Source: Plebeiibacterium sediminum | GTDB lineage: Bacteria; Bacteroidota; Bacteroidia; Bacteroidales; Marinilabiliaceae | Assembly: GCF_026013605.1 (NCBI RefSeq) | Contig: NZ_JAPDPJ010000002.1 | Location: 124,001-188,000 of the forward strand | Length of the DNA: 64,000 nt | Direction of reading: 5' to 3' | Shown here: one piece after another, positions 37,751 through 47,131 of the stretch | How the letters are laid out: each line of letters starts with the position of its first letter | Numbering within the stretch: position 1 is the first letter of the stretch | The notes under the pieces: generated by a model | The model's input: the letters and a program-made list of their open reading frames with translations, nothing else | Databases searched by the model: none | What the model was told of the DNA's origin: nothing | Made by a program: the position numbers and the translations under genes

Positions 37751-38632
37751 ATGATTCATACCATAGAAAATAATTTTTTAACAGTAGAAATCACACATAA
37801 AGGCGCAGAGATTTGTAGCATCAAATCAAAAAAAACAAACCAGGAATTTATGTGGGATGCCAATCCTGATATTTGGGGAAGTCATGCACCTGTTTTGTTT
37901 CCAATTATTGGAATGCTAAAAGATGAGCACTATCAATATAAAGGAAAAACATACAATATTCCCAAACATGGATTTATTAGAAACAATGAATTATTAAAAG
38001 TAGAACAACAATCGCAAGATTCAATCACATTGAAATATGCATATGATGATGAATCTCTTAAAATGTACCCCTTTAAATTCATATTTCATATTAATTTTAT
38101 GCTCGTTGACAATACATTACACGTAAATCATAAAGTTGAAAACATAGGTGACGAGGAAATGCTATTTTCATTGGGTGGACATCCTGGTTTTAAATGCCCT
38201 CTTAAAGAAAATGAATCATACACAGACTACTATATAGAGTTTGAACATGAGGAAACAGCACCAAACTGGACATTGGCCTCTAATGGTTTATTAAGTGGAA
38301 AATCTGAACCTTTGCTAAGTAATACCTCCATTTTACCTTTACATGAGAGTTTATTTGACAATGATGCCTTAATACTAAAGAATTTAAAATCCCGCAAGGC
38401 AAGCTTAAAAAATAAAAACAATAACACGGTTTTATCTGTATCGTATCCTGATTTTAATTATTTAGGAATATGGGCAAAACCGGCTGCACCATTTGTTTGT
38501 ATTGAGCCCTGGCTGGGAATAACTGATGCAGACGCTACAGATGGTCAGTTTGAATCTAAGGAAGGCATTCTAAAACTTCTGCCAAAGGATAGCTTTACAG
38601 CAAATTTCAACATCTCTATTGAGGAAGAGTAA
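37751..38632 (+). CDS. Aldose 1-epimerase family protein (LacX type)
   Basis: A 293-residue galactose-mutarotase-like fold. Motifs: QEFMWDANPDIWGSHAPVLFP near 30-50, PKHGFIRNNE near 78, and the LGGHPGF segment near 140, whose His and downstream CIEPWLG acidic residue fit the epimerase site. It equilibrates the alpha and beta forms of aldoses or a related sugar phosphate; cytoplasmic since no signal is seen. It is alone, closed by a 15-bp terminator. Confidence 0.9.
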   Translation: MIHTIENNFLTVEITHKGAEICSIKSKKTNQEFMWDANPDIWGSHAPVLFPIIGMLKDEHYQYKGKTYNIPKHGFIRNNELLKVEQQSQDSITLKYAYDDESLKMYPFKFIFHINFMLVDNTLHVNHKVENIGDEEMLFSLGGHPGFKCPLKENESYTDYYIEFEHEETAPNWTLASNGLLSGKSEPLLSNTSILPLHESLFDNDALILKNLKSRKASLKNKNNNTVLSVSYPDFNYLGIWAKPAAPFVCIEPWLGITDADATDGQFESKEGILKLLPKDSFTANFNISIEEE

Positions 38633-38639
38633 GCTCTTA

Positions 38640-38698
38640 AAATGTAATTGTAGCCGTTTTTAGTACATAAATTTAAACACGCTGCTACAATTACATTT
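38640..38698 (+). terminator. Terminator after the aldose epimerase gene
   Basis: A perfect 15-bp stem (38640-38654 with 38684-38698) with a 29-nt loop; the tail is only moderately T-rich. Confidence 0.72.
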
Positions 38699-38803
38699 CC
38701 TTCGTTTATAAATTAATAAACTACACTTATGAAGTAGTTGTGGAATTGTATATAAGTTCTTGTATACTCGCTGTTAAATAACAATTAACAATATTTTGTA
38801 TCT

Positions 38804-40360
38804 ATGAAGAACACCGCACAACTATGGGTTTTGACGTTGATTATTTTTTTAATACCAAACAATTTTTTCGCTCAATCAGAATCAGACCAACTCTTACAAA
38901 ATATACCCAAAGATAGTCTCACATTTGTAGTATATGGAAATACGGCAAATATGCCTGAGGAAGTAAAAGAAAAACTTCATGAGTCCTTGCCTGAAGTTTG
39001 TAAAGGTATTACTGATGAAAGTGAAAAATTCTGCATCTACTCTCATAAACATGAATTGTACGATGCATATACCTTAAAATTTAATCTTGACCAAAACAAA
39101 ACCCAGCTTAATCCGGACAGCTTGCTAAACCTATTTGGTTTTACGGTTAAAGACTTACAATTACCATTTATTAAATTAGACGGAGGGAACTTTAAAAAGG
39201 GGCTTTTCTATATTAACAATTCAGATTTTGTATTAAGGATATACACACAAATTTTACCAGTTGATGAACAAGTAAAAGCAGAATACAAGAAATTATCAGA
39301 GGATTTAAAATTTGCCAATTACGATGAAAGAAATATTCTATGGGAAAGAATAGATAGTTTAATGAAAAAGGATTCTATTCCATCAGCTCAGTTTTTTGAT
39401 CATTTGTTAGAGAAAGAAAAATCTACCATTGCAAGTAGTATAAAAACAGAAACGTTAGATTTTCAATCCGTATTCAATACTGATATCAGCAAAAGTGCTG
39501 CATTATTATATTTAAACGCAAAGAAAATACGTGAAATCCCATTTCATATTTATAATATATTTAAAACAGATATTCATGATATAAATGATTTGACTACCAA
39601 AATTGCAGGATTTTCCGGTTATTATGAAGACATATGGGTAAATATAAAAACTCAGGAGGAAAAATTAAATATTACCACAATTGCATCACTTCCTAAAAAG
39701 CAAAAATTACATCACAATCTGGATAAAGAACTTTGTTTATACCTTCCTGCTCAAGAGACAAATGGTATATGCATATTTAATATGGAACCTGCAGCTTTAA
39801 AGAACTCTCTAATTGAATATTTTAATTACCCGGATTATAACGAAAAAAAACAATTATCCAGCAAATTAGCCATTTGGGCACTTGATGATGATGTTTTAAA
39901 TAGCATGGGCAATGGATTTATAACCTTGTTGGATGATCATATTGACAAACGCCATATTCCTGATTTTAAGATGGCTTTAAAAATGAAAAATAAAGAAAGC
40001 GGTCGTCAATTATTAAGTATTTTAGCCAATGATGCCAAGGCCATTAGTAAAATTAAGGACAACTGTTATCTGGTTACTTACGAAGAACTATATGAAAAGA
40101 AAAAAGTCCATTTAGTTATAGACGATGATATTTGGATTTTAGGGACTCAATCCGTTGATGAACTAAAAACCAGAATTAATACTGATCAGTTTAACGATTT
40201 ATATCCTCAGTTAAATAACAAATCTATTTCTCAATATTTATATATAGACCCCGAGATTTTGTCCTCATCAAGAACTGATTTGGAATTTATAGAAAGCAAA
40301 ACAAACTTCATTGGTAAAAACCTGGTTAAAACAGAAACCAGCTTAATCATCAATGATTAA
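38804..40360 (+). CDS. Large secreted protein of unknown function
   Basis: 518 residues with a signal peptide (about 1-23, ending NNFFAQ). The mature part is acidic and lysine-rich, with no CXXCH, catalytic triad or carbohydrate-active motif that I recognise. Short segments (PKDSLTFVVYGN at the N-terminus and the later LNAKKI, LDDHIDKRHIPDFKMALKMKN, DDDIWILGTQSVDELK) resemble the layout of DUF4836/DUF3352-type periplasmic proteins, but this is a weak impression. It is monocistronic and converges on a two-component operon with a shared terminator. Confidence 0.65.
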   Translation: MKNTAQLWVLTLIIFLIPNNFFAQSESDQLLQNIPKDSLTFVVYGNTANMPEEVKEKLHESLPEVCKGITDESEKFCIYSHKHELYDAYTLKFNLDQNKTQLNPDSLLNLFGFTVKDLQLPFIKLDGGNFKKGLFYINNSDFVLRIYTQILPVDEQVKAEYKKLSEDLKFANYDERNILWERIDSLMKKDSIPSAQFFDHLLEKEKSTIASSIKTETLDFQSVFNTDISKSAALLYLNAKKIREIPFHIYNIFKTDIHDINDLTTKIAGFSGYYEDIWVNIKTQEEKLNITTIASLPKKQKLHHNLDKELCLYLPAQETNGICIFNMEPAALKNSLIEYFNYPDYNEKKQLSSKLAIWALDDDVLNSMGNGFITLLDDHIDKRHIPDFKMALKMKNKESGRQLLSILANDAKAISKIKDNCYLVTYEELYEKKKVHLVIDDDIWILGTQSVDELKTRINTDQFNDLYPQLNNKSISQYLYIDPEILSSSRTDLEFIESKTNFIGKNLVKTETSLIIND

Positions 40361-40382
40361 TTAATGATTTTCAATAAGCGTT

Positions 40383-40430
40383 AGCAAATGCAGAATAATA
40401 TCTTAGAACTGATCCAATTCTGCATTTGCT
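40383..40430. terminator. Bidirectional terminator
   Basis: A perfect 14-bp stem (40383-40396 with 40417-40430) lies between the convergent 38804-40360 and 40439-41167 genes. Confidence 0.82.
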
Positions 40431-40438
40431 TTAGTTCC

Positions 40439-41167
40439 TTACAGATTTAACTTTTTCATAATTTCTGCTCTTTTTCGAGTTGATATTAAAGCCATAAATC
40501 CTTTGGTTAAAACCAGATCCGAATTTGCATCTATTTTTTTTACATGATTCAAATTAACCAGATACTTTTGATGTGACCGGGCAAAATGATAGTTTTTTAA
40601 AACATCTTCATAATGCCTTAAATTTCGGCTGGTGAGTATTTTTCTTTCTATAGTGTAGATTGTAGTATATGCTCCTTCAGCTTCTAACATAATCATGTCA
40701 TCAGCATTTAAGTAAAAAGTGTTATCGCTGGTTCTTATAACAATTTTCTTTTTTAATTCTTCTTGTTGCTTTTCTATTTCTTTAAGCGCTAAATGTTCTT
40801 TTTCTTTAGATACTTTATGAAGTGCTTTTTCAACAGCATTCTTTAATTCTTCAGGATCTAAAGGTTTCAATAAATAATCTACAGGACTAATTTTAATCGC
40901 ATCAATGGCATATTTAGTATAACTCGTGATAAAAATGACCTGAAAATCCAATTCCGAATATAGCTTTAGCTTTTCAACGCTGGCACCATCTTCCAGTTCA
41001 ATATCAAAAAAGGCCAGGTCAATTTCATTAGAATTAAAAAATGCCTCAGCTGCTTCAAAACTCGAAAATTCACCAACCACCTTAATGTTTGAAAAAAGCA
41101 GGTTCAGCATTTTCTGTAACACCTCACGAGCATTAAACTCATCCTCTACAATTACAACTTTATACAT
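40439..41167 (-). CDS. LytTR response regulator
   Basis: A 242-residue LytR/AlgR-type regulator. Receiver domain (1-120): acidic pair EDE at 8-10, phospho-acceptor Asp in LAFFDIEL (about 55), Lys in LLKPLDPEE (about 103). A coiled-coil linker of about 30 residues (KEIEKQQEELKKK) follows, then a LytTR DNA-binding domain (about 135-240) with FARSHQKYLVNLNHVK. Its gene overlaps the 3' end of the kinase gene by 8 nt, so they are one cognate pair. Targets are not evident nearby. Confidence 0.93.
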   Translation of the reverse strand: MYKVVIVEDEFNAREVLQKMLNLLFSNIKVVGEFSSFEAAEAFFNSNEIDLAFFDIELEDGASVEKLKLYSELDFQVIFITSYTKYAIDAIKISPVDYLLKPLDPEELKNAVEKALHKVSKEKEHLALKEIEKQQEELKKKIVIRTSDNTFYLNADDMIMLEAEGAYTTIYTIERKILTSRNLRHYEDVLKNYHFARSHQKYLVNLNHVKKIDANSDLVLTKGFMALISTRKRAEIMKKLNL

Positions 41168-43037
41168 GATCCATTAATGTTAAAATGTAACTTACTCTTG
41201 TTCCACCATCTGCTAAATCTTCGATGCTAAATGTATTTTCATCCCCCGATTGAAAAAGTGCTAAACGACTTTTTAAAATATCTAACGCATGATCCTTGTC
41301 ATCCTTTTCTTTAGGATGATACCCCACTCCATTATCAATTACTTCAAACTTTACTCTACAACAACCAACCTGAGCAATTTTTATGTGTATGAATCCTTTT
41401 CTTTTTAAATTTTTAAACCCATGATGAATGGCATTTTCAACCAAAGGTTGCAAAACAAGAGGAGGCACATAAGTATCTTTGATCCGTAAATGCTCATCTG
41501 TTTCAATCTGATAGCTAAATTTATCTCCAAAACGCATTTTCTGTGTTTCAATATAATCTTCAAGCGCTTTAATATCTTCCTCCATAGTTATTCTGTCAAC
41601 ACTTGCAACATTCAATGTTTGTCGGATAAGCCTTGCAAATCGGGCTACATAAGATGCTGTTACTAATTGATCTTCTTTTAAAACAGAATTTTGAATCGCG
41701 GTTAATGCATTATATACAAAGTGCGGATTCATTTGAGTTCTCAATACCGCATCTTTCAATTGCTTATTTTCCTGATCACTTTTTAGTGTCAAATACTTAT
41801 TCCGTTGTCGCAAGAAATAAAAAAGCCCCACCACTATTATGGCAAAGATTAAAAAAACAGTCTGTGTAAGAAACTGTTTCTTTTCTATAATAAGGCGTTT
41901 TTCTTGTTCGTCATGAAGTTTCAAATGCTGTTCCTGTTCAGCTTTTCTTGCATGAAATAATTTTCGTTGATTCAGCAACATTTGTTGAAAATCCTTTTCC
42001 TGCATTATTTGCATATCATGTATAATGCTATCATATAATGAAAAATAGTAAGCTGCATCCCCTACTTGTCCTGTATTCAACATATGCATCATCTGATTGC
42101 GGTATACATCAAGAATCTCTGCTGCTTTATCTTTTTGTCCTATAGCTTCAAGTTGATCATAATATTCATCTGCAATTTTATCGTTACCCAGTTGCCGGTT
42201 TAAGCGGGCTAAATTGGCAATTGCCGAATTCCATTTATAAGTATACTTTAATTTTAGTAAAGCTGCTTCCTCATAATAAAACAACGCTTGCTTCAGAAAT
42301 TCTTGTTTATTGTTTTTGTTATACAAACCCTCATAACACATCCCCATATTATTATATGATTCTGCAATAGCTGGTTCGTTACTTTTATTCAAACTTAACT
42401 CTAAGGATTTATTATTATAAAGCAGGGCTTTATTAAATTGTTCCTGATCTTTATACAATACAGCTAGATTATTATACAACCTTGACATCGCAAATGTATC
42501 TTTCCAGCTCTCATAAACACCAGTTATTTTTTCCAGATAATAAAAAGCACTATCCGTATTTCCCTCAGAATAAAATAAATGCGCAAAGTATTCCGACACT
42601 TTATATTTATAGATCGTATCCTTATTATTCTGGATGATTTCTTTTACGCGAAATAACTGATTCCCAGCATTAGTAAACTCTTTTAATTCGGAATATATAC
42701 TTGAGATATTTAATCGGGTTTTAACTTCCCAGAGGTAACCATCCTCAGGTGTAAAAAGCTCAATAGCTTTGGTATAATAGCCTAAGGCTTTATCTAAGTT
42801 CCCATTAAATGTGTTTGTATTTCCTTTTAATGTAATTAACCGCGCACTATCAAACCTGGTACATTTATCTGAAGTTAAATACCTATCCAATAAATGCTCA
42901 ACCGAATCCGTAGGCATAGAGTTCATGCTATCGGCAATTGCATAGTAAGTAGCATTATTTATTAGCTGAGCGTTTAAATAACCAAAACAAAAAATAAAAA
43001 GAAACACTATTTTTAAAAACCGAATCATCATGCACAA
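41160..43037 (-). CDS. TPR-sensor histidine kinase (LytS/YehU type)
   Basis: 625 residues: signal/anchor (about 1-23), a periplasmic array of TPR-like helical repeats (about 35-370), one membrane segment (about 400-418), then a His_kinase domain with QMNPHFVYNALTAIQN (phospho-acceptor His in NPHF) and an ATPase domain with N box VENAIHHG and G box DNGVGY. TPR arrays in this position occur in many Bacteroidota LytTR-linked kinases. It is the first gene of a two-gene unit with the response regulator (8-nt overlap). Signal unknown. Confidence 0.92.
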   Translation of the reverse strand: MCMMIRFLKIVFLFIFCFGYLNAQLINNATYYAIADSMNSMPTDSVEHLLDRYLTSDKCTRFDSARLITLKGNTNTFNGNLDKALGYYTKAIELFTPEDGYLWEVKTRLNISSIYSELKEFTNAGNQLFRVKEIIQNNKDTIYKYKVSEYFAHLFYSEGNTDSAFYYLEKITGVYESWKDTFAMSRLYNNLAVLYKDQEQFNKALLYNNKSLELSLNKSNEPAIAESYNNMGMCYEGLYNKNNKQEFLKQALFYYEEAALLKLKYTYKWNSAIANLARLNRQLGNDKIADEYYDQLEAIGQKDKAAEILDVYRNQMMHMLNTGQVGDAAYYFSLYDSIIHDMQIMQEKDFQQMLLNQRKLFHARKAEQEQHLKLHDEQEKRLIIEKKQFLTQTVFLIFAIIVVGLFYFLRQRNKYLTLKSDQENKQLKDAVLRTQMNPHFVYNALTAIQNSVLKEDQLVTASYVARFARLIRQTLNVASVDRITMEEDIKALEDYIETQKMRFGDKFSYQIETDEHLRIKDTYVPPLVLQPLVENAIHHGFKNLKRKGFIHIKIAQVGCCRVKFEVIDNGVGYHPKEKDDKDHALDILKSRLALFQSGDENTFSIEDLADGGTRVSYILTLMDHV

Positions 43038-43275
43038 AACAATATAAAAAACCCATGTTTAACAAGCTTTGGGGATCTCTATAAAAACTAAAAAATGAAA
43101 TTGTTGCAAGATAAAAATTTAAATCAAATGAAATCTGAACATCTATAATCTAATACAAATAGAACTGATAAATAATCATTTAAAATCTTAACTTAACGAT
43201 TCGCTGTGAATGCAAGTTAAAAGATATATTTACTGCATCTATAGAGAACCTCTTTTATCAAAAACAAATAATAGA

Positions 43276-43830
43276 ATGTCGTACTGTACCTATATCAATA
43301 GCATTGCTTCCGAAGACAAAAAGGCCTTACATAAAAACTACCATGATTATCATTATGGTTTTCCTCTTCATGATGACGATGAGTTATTTGGCAGATTAAT
43401 TATGGAAATTAACCAGGCTGGCTTAAGCTGGGAAACTATACTTAAAAAAGAAGATAACTTCAGGAAAGCATATGATCACTTTAACATTAAAACCATAGCT
43501 AATTATACTGAAGAAGACAGGATGCGATTATTAAATGATGCTGGTATTATTCGCAATAAGCTAAAAGTAAATGCAGCGATTGAAAATGCCAAAAGTATAT
43601 TGAAACTTCAGGAAGAATATGGCTCTTTTGAAAAATGGTTAGAACATCATCATCCTAAAACAAAAGAGGAATGGGTTAAGATTTTTAAAAAGAACTTTAA
43701 GTTTACTGGTGGTGAAATTGTAAATGAATTTTTAATGAGTATTGGCTTTTTGCCAGGAGCTCATGATGAAGATTGTCGTATTCATAAAGAAATTCTGAAG
43801 CAAAATCCCAAATGGCAGTCTGATATTTAA
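43276..43830 (+). CDS. tag: DNA-3-methyladenine glycosylase I
   Basis: 184 residues from the ATG at 43276, chosen because it gives MSYCTYINS with the zinc-binding Cys4 of Tag; the in-frame ATG at 43210 adds an unrelated tail. It has the glycosylase core (QAGLSWETILKKE, RNKLKVNAAIENA) and the C-terminal zinc ligands in GAHDEDC. Tag removes 3-methyladenine from alkylated DNA. Length matches the E. coli enzyme (about 187). Single gene, followed by a small terminator. Confidence 0.95.
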   Translation: MSYCTYINSIASEDKKALHKNYHDYHYGFPLHDDDELFGRLIMEINQAGLSWETILKKEDNFRKAYDHFNIKTIANYTEEDRMRLLNDAGIIRNKLKVNAAIENAKSILKLQEEYGSFEKWLEHHHPKTKEEWVKIFKKNFKFTGGEIVNEFLMSIGFLPGAHDEDCRIHKEILKQNPKWQSDI

Positions 43831-43880
43831 AATAGCTTGTAGGCAACACCTATTTACACAAAAACAACTAATATTTCCTC

Positions 43881-43906
43881 AACACCTCTAATTCTACAGG
43901 GGTGTT
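43881..43906 (+). terminator. Terminator after tag
   Basis: An 8-bp stem with one G-U pair (43881-43888 with 43899-43906), a 10-nt loop and a T-rich tail. Confidence 0.7.
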
Positions 43907-43940
43907 AATTATTTTACAACAAAAACCAAACATCTTCCAC

Positions 43941-43963
43941 TAACTAATATTAGGTATTAGTTA
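43941..43963 (+). promoter_or_regulatory. 23-bp inverted repeat upstream of the cytochrome/imelysin locus
   Basis: Perfect 9-bp arms (43941-43949 and 43955-43963, TAACTAATA/TATTAGTTA) with a 5-nt centre lie 134 nt before the first gene of the locus. A related TTAGGTATTTAGG word occurs again near 44034-44046, closer to the start. This could be an operator for a metal or redox regulator; the protein is unknown. Confidence 0.5.
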
Positions 43964-44096
43964 ACACATTTAAGTTAATTTTTTCTCTTTAAAATTTCAA
44001 ATCCAGATCTTATCGACAATAAAATACCAACTTTTAGGTATTTAGGATATTTTCATCTGAATTTACATTAGCCTATTAAATTAAAATCTGATAGGT

Positions 44097-45476
44097 ATGT
44101 ATTTTAAAAACATTAGAAATTGCGTTATACTGCTTTCTCTTTCTTTACTTCTTGTTGAATGCTCAAAAGATGAAAAAATTAACTACAAACTTGATGGACA
44201 ATCTGCGGGAGGTGAAACAACCGTTTTTCTCAGTAATAGTCAAGCTTTTGGGACACCTGCACCAAACTTATCTCCCGAACATCTCGAAATGCATCTAGAA
44301 GGAGATAAAGCATTTGAAGCCATCTTTGTTTCTAGCCCTGCCCCTACACATGGTGGTTTAGGGCCAATTTTCAATAATTCGTCTTGTAATGCCTGTCATC
44401 CTTCTGATGCACGGGCTTCTGTCCCTACAAACATTAACGAGTTAAGTGGCTTCTTTTTTAGAATCAGTGTTGAAGGTACTGATGAACATGGAGGTCCGAA
44501 ACCCGTCCCCGGATTTGGCACTCAGCTTCAGCACCAATCTTTATTTGGCTATGAACCCGAAGCCAAAATGGAAAGAAAATACCAAACTAAAGAAATTGTA
44601 TTGAGCGATGGTTTAAAAGTGCAGCTTCAAAGACCTGCCTATTCTATAATAGATCCCTATATAGAATTACCTGAAAATGTTTTAATATCACCAAGAATAG
44701 GAATGCCGGTCTTTGGTTTAGGATTGCTTGAAAGCATACCTGAAAAAGATATAATAGCAAATGCAGATGAGTTTGATAGAGATCAGGACGGAGTGTCTGG
44801 CAAACCCAATTATGTTTGGGATGCGGTTACCGAAACGGTGCAACTTGGACGCTTTGGATGGAAAGCCGGTGCGGCTAATATATTGGCTCAATCTGCTGGT
44901 GCATATAGTGGTGATATGGGATTAACGACAAGTATTTTTCCGGTTGAATCATCCTATGGACAATCAAATGGAAACACAGAAAATGGCATTATTGAAGTAT
45001 CTGATGATGAATTAAATGCAGTCACTTTCTATTGTCAGACTTTAGGGGTTCCTGCAGCCAGAAACCTGGATAAAGAACAGGTAATTGAAGGAAGTAAAAT
45101 ATTCGAAAAAATAGGATGCGCCAAATGTCATATCCCCTCTTTTATTACAGGAAACAATCCCAACATTCCTGAAATATCAAATCAAAAAATTTATCCTTAT
45201 ACAGATATGCTTCTGCATGATATGGGTGAAGATCTGGCCGACAACAGAACTGAATACCTGGCTTCGGGTACAGAGTGGAAAACCAGACCTTTATGGGGAG
45301 TTGGTCTAACCAATGTAACCAGCGGACATACCAGCTTTTTACATGACGGAAGAGCCAGGAATATTATGGAAGCCATTCTATGGCATGGCGGGGAAGCTGA
45401 GAACTCAAAAAATGATTTTATTGAATTAGCAACTGAGGAAAGAGAAGCTTTACTGGCTTTTGTGAATGCATTATAA
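44097..45476 (+). CDS. Di-heme oxidoreductase (DHOR, former DUF1111) lipoprotein 1
   Basis: 459 residues, lipoprotein (lipobox LLVEC, Cys22). Two heme c sites: CNACH at 97-101 and CAKCH at 341-345. Between and after them lie the family motifs GLGPIFNNSSC, RFGWKAGAAN and the C-terminal GHTSFLHDGRARN plus EAILWHGGEAENS. This is the di-heme oxidoreductase/putative thiol oxidoreductase family, related to MauG/CcpA-type di-heme peroxidases and often found beside imelysin genes. Probably an outer-membrane-anchored periplasmic redox enzyme. It is the first gene of a locus reaching 54253; a 352-nt gap with a terminator-like hairpin follows. Confidence 0.9.
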   Translation: MYFKNIRNCVILLSLSLLLVECSKDEKINYKLDGQSAGGETTVFLSNSQAFGTPAPNLSPEHLEMHLEGDKAFEAIFVSSPAPTHGGLGPIFNNSSCNACHPSDARASVPTNINELSGFFFRISVEGTDEHGGPKPVPGFGTQLQHQSLFGYEPEAKMERKYQTKEIVLSDGLKVQLQRPAYSIIDPYIELPENVLISPRIGMPVFGLGLLESIPEKDIIANADEFDRDQDGVSGKPNYVWDAVTETVQLGRFGWKAGAANILAQSAGAYSGDMGLTTSIFPVESSYGQSNGNTENGIIEVSDDELNAVTFYCQTLGVPAARNLDKEQVIEGSKIFEKIGCAKCHIPSFITGNNPNIPEISNQKIYPYTDMLLHDMGEDLADNRTEYLASGTEWKTRPLWGVGLTNVTSGHTSFLHDGRARNIMEAILWHGGEAENSKNDFIELATEEREALLAFVNAL

Positions 45477-45828
45477 ATGTGAGATTGACTCCCAAAGTGC
45501 TTTTATTAAATTATTCTGAATTCCTCCACCTTTTCTTCCAAAAATATTCCCATTTTTTTTAATTATCATAACATATGCATCCCTACTATTAGGGATGCTT
45601 ATAGTTTACCCATCTTTTGGGATTGTACTCTGCCCTAAATATCGATTGTTTTGTAATGTAGTTTCTGACTCTTGATGATGAGAAACATTGAAACAGAAAC
45701 AAACATTATCGTTATCATATGAAACGAGCCAAGAGAATCTTAAGATCGACAAAATCAAAAAATTCTCAAACATGAAGTTGACTCAATTGGCAAGTTTTAT
45801 CTGGCATTAAATAATAAAATATAAACAG
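45477..45828 (+). other. Gene-free gap with a hairpin between DHOR 1 and the porin
   Basis: A perfect 9-bp hairpin (45577-45585 with 45590-45598) with a CTAT loop lies about 100 nt after the DHOR stop. The remaining sequence holds no coding frame. The next gene may have its own promoter; I could not identify an exact one. Confidence 0.6.
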
Positions 45829-47079
45829 ATGAAATCTTATCTTAAACTTTTTACCTATTTTTTTATGTTTAGTCTGTATACACTTAATGCATACGGACAA
45901 GAAAAATTTACAAAATACAGATTTGGCGGATATGGAGAAATCCTGTTTCAAAGAATGGATTACAGTGCCGATCGATATAGTAATCCCTCGGGAGCTGAGT
46001 CTGAAAAAAGAGCTTCAATTACCTTACCCCGAATTGTATTTACATTCGATTACAAATTTTCTGATGATCTGATTCTTGGATCTGAAATCGAATTCGAATA
46101 TGGAGGAACTGGTTCTGCTCTGGAATTGGAGTATGAAGAAGCTGGTGAATATGAGATGGAAGTTGAAAAAGCAGGAGAAGTAGTTCTTGAACAACTTCAT
46201 CTGACCAAAATCTTCAATCCTTATTTACGTGCTACAATAGGTCATATGATTATTCCGGTAGGAATTACAAATCGTCAGCATGAATCGATCATGTATTTTG
46301 GTACAGTTCGCCCCGAAAGCGAAACATCAATAATACCGTTAACATGGCACGAAACAGGTATTGCACTTCATAGCAATTACAAAAGATGGAAGGCTTCCTT
46401 ATACCTGGTAAATGGACTGGATGCTAACGGTTTTTCTTCTGCCTATTGGATTCGGGATGCCAAACAGGGCATATTTGAAAACGTCAAAATGACAGATCCT
46501 GCTTTTGTATATCGGGTTGAGAATAAATCTATCCGAAATTTAAGATTAAGCACATCCGGATATATTGGAAACAGTACAGGAAACACTCAAAAGCCTGAAA
46601 AGATGAAGGATTTAGATGGACGAGTAACCATCTTTTCCGGTGATTTAGAATATAACAACACCAAGTTAATTGTAAGAGCAAATGCTATTTATGGCGACTT
46701 AAGTGACTCTTATGAAATTTCTACTATCAATAAAAACGTTTCAAAAAACATTCAATACCAAAGAACCAATGTTGCAAAAAATGCATTAGCCTACGGTGCT
46801 GAATGCGGATATGTTTTCAGAACAAATAAGTCAGGATCTAAAATCATTCCTTTTTTGATATATGAATACTACAACTCAATGGAAGATACTGCTGGCGACA
46901 TGTTTGCTGATGCCCGATTTAAAAGAGATATTATAACTGCCGGATTTAATTATTACTTAAACCCTCAGGTAGCCTTCAAAGCTGATTACAGCCATCGCAG
47001 AATTGCCATGGGCAACTACAATTCAGAAAATACCATTGGATTGGCATTGGTTTATACCGGCTGGTTCCTTCAAAAATAA
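45829..47079 (+). CDS. Outer-membrane porin-like beta-barrel 1
   Basis: 416 residues with a signal peptide (ending NAYGQ, about 24). The mature chain is rich in alternating aromatic/polar strands (FGGYGEILFQRMDY, RIVFTFDYKFSDDLILGSE, RATIGHMIIPVGITN) and ends in a Phe-containing strand (LALVYTGWFLQK), as expected for a phosphate-selective-porin-like (OprO/OprP) barrel. An acidic stretch (about 98-130: many Glu with few breaks) could bind cations. It is 52 nt before imelysin, so a role in letting its substrate or metal through the outer membrane is inferred. Confidence 0.78.
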   Translation: MKSYLKLFTYFFMFSLYTLNAYGQEKFTKYRFGGYGEILFQRMDYSADRYSNPSGAESEKRASITLPRIVFTFDYKFSDDLILGSEIEFEYGGTGSALELEYEEAGEYEMEVEKAGEVVLEQLHLTKIFNPYLRATIGHMIIPVGITNRQHESIMYFGTVRPESETSIIPLTWHETGIALHSNYKRWKASLYLVNGLDANGFSSAYWIRDAKQGIFENVKMTDPAFVYRVENKSIRNLRLSTSGYIGNSTGNTQKPEKMKDLDGRVTIFSGDLEYNNTKLIVRANAIYGDLSDSYEISTINKNVSKNIQYQRTNVAKNALAYGAECGYVFRTNKSGSKIIPFLIYEYYNSMEDTAGDMFADARFKRDIITAGFNYYLNPQVAFKADYSHRRIAMGNYNSENTIGLALVYTGWFLQK

Positions 47080-47131
47080 AAACTTAAAACAATCACAACT
47101 ACTTATTAATAATTATATAAAACCTATAAAT

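Noticed and set aside
43210-43275. N-terminal extension of tag
   Set aside because: It would put the zinc-binding Cys4 of Tag out of place; the ATG at 43276 gives the right N-terminus and length.
47003-47131. N-terminal extension of imelysin
   Set aside because: The extension is the end of the porin gene read in another frame; the lipoprotein signal starts at 47132.
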